Assembly (NCBI RefSeq): GCF_002531575.1
Contig: NZ_NWTI01000010.1
Coordinates: forward strand, 1-64,000
From: Bradyrhizobium sp. Y36
Lineage (GTDB): Bacteria > Pseudomonadota > Alphaproteobacteria > Rhizobiales > Xanthobacteraceae
DNA length: 64,000 nucleotides
Reading direction: 5' to 3'
Positions 44,294 through 52,757 of the stretch are shown here, piece after piece (the stretch's first letter is position 1; each line of letters begins with the position of its first letter). A program made the translations under genes and the position numbers. The notes beneath the pieces are model-generated. The model was not told the origin of the DNA. It was given only the letters and a program-made list of their open reading frames with translations, and did no database searches.

Positions 44294-47167
44294 GTGCCAG
44301 ACACCAACGAGCAGGATTCGGCTATTGCTTTCGGGCCCTTCCGCTTGTTCGCAAAATCGCGATTGCTCGAAAAGGACGGCGTCCCGCATCATCTCGGCGG
44401 CCGCGCGCTCGATATCCTGATCTGCCTCGCCGAGCGAGCCGGCGAGGTCGTCGACAAGCGGGAGTTGATCAAGCGCGTCTGGGCCGACGTGAATGTCGAC
44501 GAAGGCAGCCTGCGTTTCCACATCACGACGTTGCGCAAGGCCTTGAACGATAAGGCCTTGAACGACAAGGCCCTGGGCGATGCCGGCGAAGGTTCCCGCT
44601 ACGTGATCAACGTCCCCGGACGCGGCTATTGCTTCGCGGCCCCGCTGCTGCGGGCCGCGCCACCGGAGATCCGGACCGGCGATCCCGCCGCTGCGCCCCG
44701 CTCGCTGCCGGCGCCGCTCGCCAAGATGATCGGGCGGGACGATGCGGTCGCGAAGATTTCGGCCGAGCTTGCGCTGCATCGTTTTGTCACAATCGTCGGC
44801 CCGGGCGGAATCGGCAAGACGTCGGTCGCACTTGCCGTCGCCCATGCCGAGCTTGCAGCCTTCGATGGCCAGGTGCGTTTCGTCGACTTCGGCGCACTGA
44901 CGGATGTCGGGCTCGTTCCCGGGACGATCGTGGCCGCGCTGGGCCTCACCGTGAATTCGGACGACCCCGTGCCGGGCTTGCTGGCCTTCCTGCGCAGCCG
45001 GCGGATGCTGCTGGTGTTCGACAGCTGCGAGCACATCCTCGACGAGCTCGCCCCTCTGGCCGAACGCCTCGTCCTGGAGGCGCCGGGGCTGCATATCCTG
45101 GCCACCAGCCGGGAATCCCTTCGCACCGAAGGTGAGCGCGTCCATCGGCTGTTTCCGCTGGATTGCCCGCCGCAGCGCGACGGGCTCGGCATCGCTGACA
45201 TCCTTGCCTATCCCGCAAGCCAGCTCTTCGTGGAACGCATTGCGGAGAGCCTGAGCGAATTCGAGCTCAGCGAGGAGGATGCTCCGCTGGTCGCCGAGAT
45301 TTGCCGGCGGCTGGACGGCATTGCGCTCGCGATCGAGCTCGCAGCCGGACGTGTCAACGCCTATGGTATAGCAGGAACCGCCTCGCTGCTGGACAGCCGC
45401 TTTTCGCTGCTGTGGCGAGGACGGCGCACCGCGATTCCGCGGCACCAGACCCTGAGCGCGGCGCTCGCCTGGAGCTACGATCTGCTGCCACCGGCCGAAA
45501 GCGCGACGCTGCGCGGATTGTCGGTGTTCGTCGGGTCGTTCACGCTGGAGGCCGCGCTGGCCGTCGCGTCCTGCCAGGACATCAGCGAGCCCGAGGCGGT
45601 GGAAGCGATCTCGAACCTGCTCTCCAAATCGCTGATTGCGACCTCGCCCGCGGAGCGTCGGCTGCGCTATCGCCTGCTCGACACCACCCGCGCCTTCGTC
45701 GCCGACAAGCTCGCCGAGAACGGGGAAACGGACCGCGTCGCGCGCGCCCATGCCGAATATTTCCGCGACTTCCTGCGCGACATCGCGCTCAAATCCACGG
45801 GCATGCAGAGCGCGGGTGGTTTCCTTCCCTATGCGGATCACCTGCCCAATGTCCGGGCCGCGCTGAGCTGGAGCTTTTCGGACGGCGGCGACCGGACGAT
45901 CGGAATCGATCTTGCGGCTTCGGCCGCCCAGTTCTTCCTCGAGCTGACTTTGCTGACCGAGTGCTATCGCTGGACGCAGCAGGCCCTTGCCTCGCTCGAA
46001 ACCGACACGATCGACAGCCGCCAAGAGATGACGCTGCAGGCCGCGCTCGGCGTCTCCGTGATGTTCACGCAGGGCAATACCGAAGCGGTTCGCACGGCTT
46101 TCACGCGCAGCCTCCAGCTTGCCCGGGAGCTCGAGGACCTGCACTGCCAGCTCTGGCTGCTGCGCGGATTGCATATCTACCTGACCAGGGTCGGCGATTT
46201 TCACGGTGCGCTCGGCACCGGCGAGCAGGGTGAGAGCGTTGCGCGAAAGCTGAACGACTCCGCCAGCACGCTGAACGTGGAGTGGATGCTCGGTGTCGCG
46301 CATCATTTGATCGGCAACCAGGACAAGGCCGTGCAGTTCTGCGCGAGCGCGATGGTGCATAATCCCGGCTCGCAGCGGCTGAATATCGGGCATCTCGGAT
46401 ACGACGACCGCATCGTGGCGCTGGTGGCGCTGGCGCGCGGACTGTGGCTGACGGGCCGGCCGGAGCGTGCGATCGAGGCGGCCCGATACACGGTGCGCGA
46501 GGCCGAGCTGCTCGAACAGCCGCTCACGCTCGGCATCTCCCTGATCTGGACGATCTACGTGTTCCTCTGGGTCGGCGACTGGGCCAACGCCGAAATTCTG
46601 ATCGAGCGGCTGATCGATCATTCCGCGCGGCACTTCCTCGGCCCCTATCACGCGGTCGGCATCGGCCAGAAGGGCGAGTTGCTGCTGCGACGCGGCGACG
46701 TGGACGGGGGCATCGAGCAACTCCGCCGCAGCCAGGCCACGCTCTACGCAACACGGCACCGGATCATGACAACGGTGTTTGCGACGGCGCTTGCGGAGGG
46801 ACTCGCCTCCCAGAATCAGCCCGACGAGGCCCTGCAGACGATCAATGCGGCCATTGCCCAGGTCCCCGATCATGGCGAATCCTTTGACATGCCGGAAATG
46901 CTCCGGATCAAGGCCGACATCCTCGCCGGGATGGGCAATGCCGCGGAGGCCGAGAGCACCTTGCGCAAATCGCTCGATCTGTCCCGGCGCCAATGCGCGG
47001 TCGGCTGGGAGCTTCGCGGGGCGATCAGCCTCAGCCGGATCTGGCAGCGGGCCGGCAAGGCCGGCGACGCGCGCGCCCTGCTCACCCCGCTCGTCGCGCG
47101 CTACGAGGAGGGCTTCGAGACGCGCGATCTGATCGCCGCCAGGGCGTTGCTGGTCGCCCTGAATTGA
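44294..47167 (+). CDS. Winged-helix STAND-type ATPase transcriptional regulator (paralogue 2)
   Basis: Regulator of 957 residues, with the same layout as the protein at 35415-38258. It has an N-terminal Trans_reg_C winged helix at about 12-115, Walker A GPGGIGKT at 169-176, Walker B MLLVFDSCEHILDEL near 240, and a helical-repeat C-terminal half. Identity to paralogue 1 is high through the first 450 residues and lower in the tail, suggesting different signals. The wing-region loop holds a triplicated 5-residue unit (KALND KALND KALGD) encoded by a 15-bp tandem repeat. GTG 44294 is chosen by comparison with the paralogue. It likely controls the CTAAC-site genes around it (inference). Confidence 0.88.
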   Translation: MPDTNEQDSAIAFGPFRLFAKSRLLEKDGVPHHLGGRALDILICLAERAGEVVDKRELIKRVWADVNVDEGSLRFHITTLRKALNDKALNDKALGDAGEGSRYVINVPGRGYCFAAPLLRAAPPEIRTGDPAAAPRSLPAPLAKMIGRDDAVAKISAELALHRFVTIVGPGGIGKTSVALAVAHAELAAFDGQVRFVDFGALTDVGLVPGTIVAALGLTVNSDDPVPGLLAFLRSRRMLLVFDSCEHILDELAPLAERLVLEAPGLHILATSRESLRTEGERVHRLFPLDCPPQRDGLGIADILAYPASQLFVERIAESLSEFELSEEDAPLVAEICRRLDGIALAIELAAGRVNAYGIAGTASLLDSRFSLLWRGRRTAIPRHQTLSAALAWSYDLLPPAESATLRGLSVFVGSFTLEAALAVASCQDISEPEAVEAISNLLSKSLIATSPAERRLRYRLLDTTRAFVADKLAENGETDRVARAHAEYFRDFLRDIALKSTGMQSAGGFLPYADHLPNVRAALSWSFSDGGDRTIGIDLAASAAQFFLELTLLTECYRWTQQALASLETDTIDSRQEMTLQAALGVSVMFTQGNTEAVRTAFTRSLQLARELEDLHCQLWLLRGLHIYLTRVGDFHGALGTGEQGESVARKLNDSASTLNVEWMLGVAHHLIGNQDKAVQFCASAMVHNPGSQRLNIGHLGYDDRIVALVALARGLWLTGRPERAIEAARYTVREAELLEQPLTLGISLIWTIYVFLWVGDWANAEILIERLIDHSARHFLGPYHAVGIGQKGELLLRRGDVDGGIEQLRRSQATLYATRHRIMTTVFATALAEGLASQNQPDEALQTINAAIAQVPDHGESFDMPEMLRIKADILAGMGNAAEAESTLRKSLDLSRRQCAVGWELRGAISLSRIWQRAGKAGDARALLTPLVARYEEGFETRDLIAARALLVALN
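44537..44581 (+). repeat. 15-bp tandem repeat, three units, inside regulator 2
   Basis: Units at 44537-44551, 44552-44566 and 44567-44581. The first two, AAGGCCTTGAACGAT and AAGGCCTTGAACGAC, differ by one base; the third has diverged. It adds ten residues to the winged-helix domain relative to paralogue 1, in phase. Confidence 0.85.
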
Positions 47168-47211
47168 GAGCATCTTCAACGAGATACCGCCATCCCGCCC
47201 GCTCGCAACTC

Positions 47212-47226
47212 CTAACAACTTCTAAC
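47212..47226 (+). promoter_or_regulatory. CTAAC-N5-CTAAC site upstream of the 47286 gene
   Basis: Two perfect CTAAC units 10 bp apart (47212 and 47222), ending 59 bp before the ATG at 47286 and reading in the direction of that gene. GCAAC at 47206 is a weaker possible third unit, out of phase. Confidence 0.55.
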
Positions 47227-47285
47227 ACGCCAAGCCGCATCGGCCCCGCCATGGTGGAAACACTGCACGGTGGATATGGCGGGAC

Positions 47286-47993
47286 ATGGCGCTTCTTGAT
47301 GATGTAATCGATGCCAGCGGTGGAATAGCCCGCTGGAACAGCTTGAACCGGTTCACGCTCCACCTTTCCGTCGGCGGAACGCTATTTTCCAACGCCGGAC
47401 ATGCCGGGGAATTCAAGGACGTGACGGCAGAGGGCTCGCCCCGGACGCAGTCGGTCCGCTTCACCGGCATTACCGGCGGGGAATATTCCGGCTCCTTTCA
47501 GCCCGACGCGGTCACCATCGAGAGCCCGGATGGCGAAGTCCTGCGGACCTGGCGCAACCCGAGCCTCGCGTTCCCCGAGGCCAGTCCGCCTGCGCTTGCG
47601 GACGAGCTGCATCTCGTCTTCTTCTGCGGCGTGACGATCTGGAATTATTTGACCAACCCGTTCCTGCTCGCCCATGAGGATGTCGTGGTGGACGAGCTGC
47701 CGCCCTGGCAAGAGGGTAGCGAAACGTGGCGGCGGCTGCGGGCGCGATTCCCCTCGCACATCATCACGCTCGCGCCGGAACAGATCTACTATTTCGACGA
47801 GAGCGCCCTGCAGCGGCGTACGGATCACGATCTCTTCGGAATGAAGGTCGCACATTCCTCCTGGGCTCACGACAGCTTCGGCGGCATCGTGGTGCCGACA
47901 CTTCGACGCATTCAGACGTTGCGGCCGGATGGAACCGTGATCGCAAGGCCCGTGCTCATGGACGTCGAGATCTTCGACGCCGTCTTCGAATAG
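47286..47993 (+). CDS. Conserved-looking protein of unknown function
   Basis: 235 residues, no signal peptide or membrane segments. The N-terminal half alternates beta-like stretches (LNRFTLHLSVGGTLFSNAG, FTGITGGEYSGSFQPDAVTIESPDGEVLRTW). The middle is hydrophobic and aromatic (LHLVFFCGVTIWNYLTNPFLL), and the C-terminus contains TLRRIQTLRPDGTVIARPVLMDVEIFDAVF. The pattern recalls beta-sheet lipid- or ligand-binding proteins, but I cannot name a family. It starts 118 bp after regulator 2 behind a CTAAC site, so it is a probable target of that regulator. Confidence 0.75.
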   Translation: MALLDDVIDASGGIARWNSLNRFTLHLSVGGTLFSNAGHAGEFKDVTAEGSPRTQSVRFTGITGGEYSGSFQPDAVTIESPDGEVLRTWRNPSLAFPEASPPALADELHLVFFCGVTIWNYLTNPFLLAHEDVVVDELPPWQEGSETWRRLRARFPSHIITLAPEQIYYFDESALQRRTDHDLFGMKVAHSSWAHDSFGGIVVPTLRRIQTLRPDGTVIARPVLMDVEIFDAVFE

Positions 47994-48099
47994 CGGCGGC
48001 GCGCGCGAGCCCGACGACGGCCCACAGCTCTCAACGTCCAACGAACTGCCTTATCGGAGCCTGCGGCGGGCTGTCGCACGCGGTGCGCGCGCACAAAAT

Positions 48100-48124
48100 C
48101 TAACAGATCCTAATCACCACTAAC
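48100..48124 (+). promoter_or_regulatory. CTAAC-N5 triple direct-repeat site upstream of the AraC gene
   Basis: CTAAC at 48100, CTAAT at 48110 and CTAAC at 48120 give an exact 10-bp period over three units, reading toward the AraC gene and ending 104 bp before its chosen start at 48229. It is the clearest of the four sites. Confidence 0.65.
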
Positions 48125-48228
48125 GAGCGTCCTGGCCAGCTCACGCCTATCCTCCGAGCATGGAAAGCATTGAGTTTGCGCGTTTGCCGATCGTCGCAAA
48201 CAGCCGCAAAGCCTGGAGAGGACGAACG

Positions 48229-48774
48229 ATGTCGAGCAACTTGCACCCTGCGCATGTCTGGATCGATCTTCCGGCCGGCGCGCGGGATCACGAGGTTCTT
48301 CGCCCCACACCGGTCATTGCCCGGGAAAGCCACATCGCGGGAATGGAGCTGCGGCGTGTCAGGGTCAACGCCCTGCCAAAATGGCGGCTGCGGCGGGTCG
48401 AGCAATTTATCGCGAATCATTTCGACCGCTACATCAGCCTGGCCGAGCTCGCCAATGTCGCCGGCCTGTCCAGGATGCATTTTGCAGCCCAGTTCCGTGC
48501 CGCGACCGGCTACCGTCCCCGCGAATATCTGCTGCATCACCGGACCAAGCATGCCAAGACGCTGCTCGCAACCACCGAGCTGCCATTGGCGGAGATCGCG
48601 CTGGCGGTCGGCTTCAGCACCCAGGCGCATTTTTCGACTGTCTTCAAGCGCATCAGTGGCGAGTCTCCGGCGCGCTGGCGTCTTGCCAGCAAAGGGGAGC
48701 GGCCCGCGGTCGAAGCCCCCTCACCGCGTCGTCCTTCCCCGGAGCGGGATTGGATGGCCAGCGCAGCCGCTTGA
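48229..48774 (+). CDS. Short AraC family regulator
   Basis: 181 residues, mostly DNA-binding domain. Both helix-turn-helix units are present: YISLAELANVAGLSRMHFAAQFRAATGYRPREYLLHHR and LPLAEIALAVGFSTQAHFSTVFKRISGESPARWRL. Only about 55 residues precede them, so it lacks a full sensor domain. The start at 48229 has GAGAGGA at good spacing; an upstream in-frame ATG at 48160 would add 23 residues. It has a Pro/Arg-rich tail. Preceded by the CTAAC triple site. Confidence 0.88.
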   Translation: MSSNLHPAHVWIDLPAGARDHEVLRPTPVIARESHIAGMELRRVRVNALPKWRLRRVEQFIANHFDRYISLAELANVAGLSRMHFAAQFRAATGYRPREYLLHHRTKHAKTLLATTELPLAEIALAVGFSTQAHFSTVFKRISGESPARWRLASKGERPAVEAPSPRRPSPERDWMASAAA

Positions 48775-48918
48775 GTGTCGGCCAGCTCGCGCCCTCTCCT
48801 CCCGGGCCTGCGAGCTTCTCGGGGCCGCCCTGATCCCACACAGGACGGCCCCTCTTTCCTGCTCGATCCCTGTCAGCCGCGCAGAGCCGGGACACGAGAC
48901 CGAAATACTGCCTCTCGC

Positions 48919-51240
48919 CTACGCTGGATCGAACGCGCGGATCGGCGGTAGATTGCCGGTGAACTTCTCGACCTCCACCGTCGTCAGCTGGCCGGTGCAG
49001 CCTTGCGCCAGCGACGAGGTGCCGACGTCGCGGGTGAGCACGTTCGGATTGCCGTGCACGCAGAGCGGCGCTTCGTCTTCGGGATCCATCGGATCGTACC
49101 AGGCGCCGGTCGGAAGCTGCACGACGCCGGGCGCGATGCCGTCGGTGACGTGGACCGCGGCAAGGCAGGCGCCGCGCGCGTTGAACAGGCGGATGATGTC
49201 GCCGTCCGTGATGCCGCGCGCGTTGGCGTCAACAGGGTTCATGCGCGCGACCTCACGGCCGCGATGTTTGGCGGCAAGCGAATGCCCGCCGAAATCGAGC
49301 TGGCTGTGCAGGCGGGTCACCGGCTGGTTGGCGACGAGGAAGCACGGCGCGCCAGGTTTGGGCATGTCGGACTTCTCCAGCCAGACCGGATGGCCTGGAC
49401 AATCCGCATCGCCATGGCCGGCGATCTTGGCTGAGAAGATCTCGATGCGACCGCTCGGTGTTGGCAGCGCGTGATTGACCGGATCTTCACGAAAACGACG
49501 CAGCCGGCCGCCGTCGTCGGGCTGCTGCGGCACGACCAGGCTGCCGCGCGCCCAGAACTCCTCGAAGCTCGGTGCCTCCAGGCCGCGCCTCGCAAGCGAG
49601 GCGCGGGTCGGCTCGTAGAGATGCTCCAGCCATTGCCGCGACGTGCGTCCCTCGGTGAAGGGCTCGCGCGCTCCGAGACGCTCGGCGAGATCAGCGAAGA
49701 TGTCGAAATCGTCGCGCGCCAGGCCGAACGGCTCGGCGATGCGGTGCATCGCGACCATCAGGGGATCGTTGGTGGAATAGCCGATGTCCTCGCGCTCCAG
49801 CGTCATCGTCGCGGGCAGCACGATGTCGGCGTGACGCGCCGTCGCGGTCCAGGCGAGCTCGTGCACGACGAAGGTGTCGAGTTGCGCAAAGGCCTTGCGC
49901 AGGCGGTTGATGTCCTGGTGATGGTGGAACGGATTGCCGCCGGCCCAATAGACGAGACGAATGTCCGGATAGGTGCGCGTCTCGCCGTTGTAGCGATATG
50001 TCGTGCCGGGATTGAGCAGCATGTCGGCGATGCGCGCCACCGGTATGAAATCGGCAACGCCGTTGCGGCCCTGCCCCAGCGTCGGCCCCGGCACGTCGTT
50101 CACGCGGCGGCCGTAATAGCCGATCGCCCCCAGCGAATAAGCGTAGCCGCCGCCGGCAAGACCGATCTGGCCGAGGGCTGCCGCCAGCACCATGCCCATC
50201 CACACCGGCTGCTCGCCATGCTCGGCGCGCTGCAGCGAATGCGAGACGATGATCAGCGTGCGCTTGCCGGCGGCGCGGCGCGCCAGCTTGCGGACGGTGT
50301 TCGCATCGACGCCCGAGATCGCGGCGGCCCATTCGGCGTGCTTGGCTTGGCCGTCGCTCTCGCCCATGAGATAGCGCAGGAAGACGGGCCAGCCCTCGGT
50401 GTAGCGATCGAGGAAGGCCTGGTCGTGCAGACCTTCGCTGACCAGCGTGTGGACGATGCCGAGCATCAGCGCGGTGTCGGTGCCGGGCACGCAGCTCATC
50501 CATTCGGCGCCGGCTTCCACCGGCAGATCGTCGCGGAGCGGGCTGACCAGGACGAACTCGCAGCCCCGCTTGCGCGCCGCCTCCATCGCGCCGCGCTCGA
50601 CATGCTTGCTGATCGAGCCGCCGGCCACCATCGAGTTCTTCAGCGCCATGCCCCCGAACGCCAGCACGATCTCGGTCTCTGTCGCGATCTGCTCCCAGGT
50701 GACGTTGCGCTTGGTGATGTCCTCATAGCCCGCCAAAATCTGCGGCAGCAGCACCGAGGAAGCGCCGGACGAGTAGGTGTTCACCGAGCGCACATAGCCG
50801 CCCAGCGCGATGTTGAGGAAGCGATGCACCTGGCTCTGGGCGTGATGGAAGCGGCCTGCGCTCGACCAGCCATAGGAGCCGCCGAACACGGCGCCGGGAC
50901 CACGCGTGTCGCGGATGCGGCCGAGCTCGTCGCCGAGCAGGTCGAGCGCCTTTTCCCAGCTGACGGATACGAACTCGTCGCGGCCGCGGCGATCGTCCGG
51001 ACCGGGTCCACGCTCGAGCCAGCCGCGGCGAATCGCCGGCTGGGCGATGCGCGCCTGGTGGCGCAGCGCGCCGGGGAAATTGTCGATGATGCCGTTGGGA
51101 TCGGGATCGCCCGCATAGGCCCGAACCTCGAGCCCGGCCGCGCCCTGACGCGCCGAAAACACGCCCCAATGCGAGGTGTGCGGCTTGAAGCCGTCGGAAA
51201 GGTCCAGACCGGGGTCGGGGAAGCCAATCGTATCGTCCAT
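48919..51240 (-). CDS. bisC: Molybdopterin oxidoreductase, biotin-sulfoxide/DMSO reductase family
   Basis: Mo-bisMGD enzyme of 773 residues without signal peptide or N-terminal Fe-S cysteines, as in BisC. The Mo ligand is the Ser in NTYSSGAS near 154-161, with GGSYGWSSAGRFHH upstream (the Tyr/Trp of the DMSO reductase active site). GMALKNSMVAGG and the cofactor-binding C-terminal domain (VTRLHSQLDFG, GDIIRLFNARG) are intact. It reduces S- or N-oxides (biotin sulfoxide, methionine sulfoxide or TMAO) in the cytoplasm. A lone gene, which may complement msrA nearby. The exact substrate is uncertain. Confidence 0.88.
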   Translation of the reverse strand: MDDTIGFPDPGLDLSDGFKPHTSHWGVFSARQGAAGLEVRAYAGDPDPNGIIDNFPGALRHQARIAQPAIRRGWLERGPGPDDRRGRDEFVSVSWEKALDLLGDELGRIRDTRGPGAVFGGSYGWSSAGRFHHAQSQVHRFLNIALGGYVRSVNTYSSGASSVLLPQILAGYEDITKRNVTWEQIATETEIVLAFGGMALKNSMVAGGSISKHVERGAMEAARKRGCEFVLVSPLRDDLPVEAGAEWMSCVPGTDTALMLGIVHTLVSEGLHDQAFLDRYTEGWPVFLRYLMGESDGQAKHAEWAAAISGVDANTVRKLARRAAGKRTLIIVSHSLQRAEHGEQPVWMGMVLAAALGQIGLAGGGYAYSLGAIGYYGRRVNDVPGPTLGQGRNGVADFIPVARIADMLLNPGTTYRYNGETRTYPDIRLVYWAGGNPFHHHQDINRLRKAFAQLDTFVVHELAWTATARHADIVLPATMTLEREDIGYSTNDPLMVAMHRIAEPFGLARDDFDIFADLAERLGAREPFTEGRTSRQWLEHLYEPTRASLARRGLEAPSFEEFWARGSLVVPQQPDDGGRLRRFREDPVNHALPTPSGRIEIFSAKIAGHGDADCPGHPVWLEKSDMPKPGAPCFLVANQPVTRLHSQLDFGGHSLAAKHRGREVARMNPVDANARGITDGDIIRLFNARGACLAAVHVTDGIAPGVVQLPTGAWYDPMDPEDEAPLCVHGNPNVLTRDVGTSSLAQGCTGQLTTVEVEKFTGNLPPIRAFDPA

Positions 51241-51580
51241 CGTCTGATCCTTGTTCCGGCGGCGCCTGCAATCGGGGTGGTACTATACCGATCCGGCCCG
51301 AACGTCGTCGAGATCAGCCTTGACGGAAACGCTGGGCTGCCCCGCGCAGAGCCCGGCCGCCGGCCGCCTCGCGAGGAACGAAAGCTTCCGCAGCTTCATT
51401 GAAATTGCAGACAAGGCCGCGGACCGGCATGGGCAAGATATTGATCAGCGTCGACGTCGTGGGCTGGCCGATTGTCGTCGCCCTTGCGGTCTATGTGATC
51501 ACGCTATGGCGACCTGCACTCCGGACGTGCACTCCAATGCGGGCATCCAGCGGCGGCCGCCCCCAGCATCGGTGGCCACA
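51241..51580. other. Interval after the bisC start; nothing firm
   Basis: About 340 bp holding the bisC promoter region. A frame on the + strand from ATG 51429 would start MGKILISVDVVGWPIVVALAVYVITLW, which looks like a small membrane protein for about 27 residues. It then turns into low-quality Arg/Ser-rich sequence opposite the 51581 gene. It may be a frameshifted small membrane gene or chance. Confidence 0.3.
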
Positions 51581-51763
51581 TCACTCGCCGGCGCAGCAAT
51601 CCACCAGAAGCTCCCAGATCCGCTGCGCCTCACCGCGTTCGTATGCGTCCGGCATCTTCTCGCCACTGGGCTGTCCGTAGCCGGCGATGGCGCGGACGTC
51701 GCGAGGCACGATCCACCGCTCCGTGATCGGGTCGTACCATTTTCCAATGTTCAGCCCAGTCAC
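51581..51763 (-). CDS. Small hypothetical protein, 60 residues
   Basis: MTGLNIGKWYDPITERWIVP begins a well-balanced sequence with aromatic and charged residues and two adjacent Cys near the end (LLVDCCAGE). It starts with GTG at 51763, with GAGAG about 8 bp before. There is no membrane segment or known motif. The composition is protein-like and unlike the arginine-rich shadows around it. Unknown function. Confidence 0.55.
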   Translation of the reverse strand: MTGLNIGKWYDPITERWIVPRDVRAIAGYGQPSGEKMPDAYERGEAQRIWELLVDCCAGE

Positions 51764-51891
51764 GGCGATCGACTCTCAGATATGATCAACAGTCGAGCGA
51801 GGCGCCTGCCACGGCTTCATTCGAGCCATTCGGCGACGCGTCATACAATTTACCAATCGTGAGCGCGCAGGATCGTTCCCCCTCTTTGGGC

Positions 51892-52086
51892 TCATCCCGG
51901 CCGGGCTGGATGAAGCGTGCGCGGATGCCGCTCGTGCAGCAGCCGCGCAAGCTCCTCACGCTCGGTCGCGCGCCCCTTCATGGCCGCCTCGAACAGCGCC
52001 TCCTGGATGTCGCGCGGCATGTCGCCCCACACCTCCATCGCCGCGCGTCCGAGCAGGCCCGCAAGATGATCAACACCGTCGTTCAT
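51892..52086 (-). CDS. Small hypothetical protein, 64 residues
   Basis: Starts MNDGVDHLAGLLGRAAMEVW, then DMPRDIQEALFEAAMKGRATEREELARLLHERHPRT. This is a soluble amphipathic helical protein. A strong AGGAGAG ribosome site lies 6 bp before ATG 52086, which makes it convincing. Unknown function; divergent from the DUF892 gene with 86 bp between. Confidence 0.75.
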   Translation of the reverse strand: MNDGVDHLAGLLGRAAMEVWGDMPRDIQEALFEAAMKGRATEREELARLLHERHPRTLHPARPG

Positions 52087-52172
52087 TCGGCTCTCCTGGT
52101 CTCAACATGGAATGGAACAGCTGCGGACGTCGAGCGTTCCAGTGCCATCATTGTAAAAAGGAGGCGTCGTTT

Positions 52173-52688
52173 ATGGGTTTCTTCACCAAGGACATCAAGA
52201 CCATGGAAGACCTGCTGCTGCACGGGCTGCAGGACATCTATTACGCCGAGCAGCAGATCCTGAAGGCGCTGCCAGACATGATCGAGAAGGCAACCAACAA
52301 GGATCTCGTTGCCGGCTTGAAGGCGCATCTGGACGAGACCAACAAGCAGGTCGAGCGGCTCGACAAGGTGTTCGCCAAGCTCGGCAAGGAGCCCAGCGGC
52401 ACGCAATGCCCGGCGATCGACGGCCTCATCAAGGAGGCCGACGCGACCGCCGGCGAGATCGAGGACAAGGCGGTGCTCGACGCGGCGATCGTCGCCAATG
52501 CGCAGGCCGTGGAGCACTACGAGATGTGCCGCTACGGCACGCTGATCGCCTGGGCCGAAGAGCTAGGCCACGACGACATCGTGCGCTTCCTCACGACCAA
52601 TCTCAACGAGGAGAAGGCTGCCAACACCAAGCTGAACACGGTGGCGCTTCGCAAGGGCGTCAACGCCAAGGCGTCGAACGCAGCCTGA
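52173..52688 (+). CDS. DUF892 (YciE/YciF-type) ferritin-like protein
   Basis: Four-helix protein of 171 residues. DUF892 begins MEDLLLHGLQDIYYAEQQILKALPDM near 11-36, with Glu/His metal ligands in YYAEQQ, HLDETNKQVERLD, and VEHYEMCRYGTLIAWAEELG near 120-140. The family is induced by osmotic, oxidative or general stress. AAAGGAGG stands just before ATG 52173. Confidence 0.92.
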   Translation: MGFFTKDIKTMEDLLLHGLQDIYYAEQQILKALPDMIEKATNKDLVAGLKAHLDETNKQVERLDKVFAKLGKEPSGTQCPAIDGLIKEADATAGEIEDKAVLDAAIVANAQAVEHYEMCRYGTLIAWAEELGHDDIVRFLTTNLNEEKAANTKLNTVALRKGVNAKASNAA

Positions 52689-52757
52689 TCGACGTGCGAC
52701 CAAGGCTGAGCCCGAGGACCTGGCGGCCCGGCGCGTGGGCCGCCATGGTCTATCGGA

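Noticed and set aside
44252..47218. A 988-codon open frame on the - strand opposite regulator 2
   Set aside because: Composition is Gln/Arg/Gly-rich without domains, and the + strand protein has clear motifs and a close paralogue.
51429..51680. Possible small membrane protein starting MGKILISVDVVGWPIVVALA
   Set aside because: Only about 27 residues look protein-like, no ribosome site is seen, and the rest overlaps antisense a more credible small gene. Kept only as a note.
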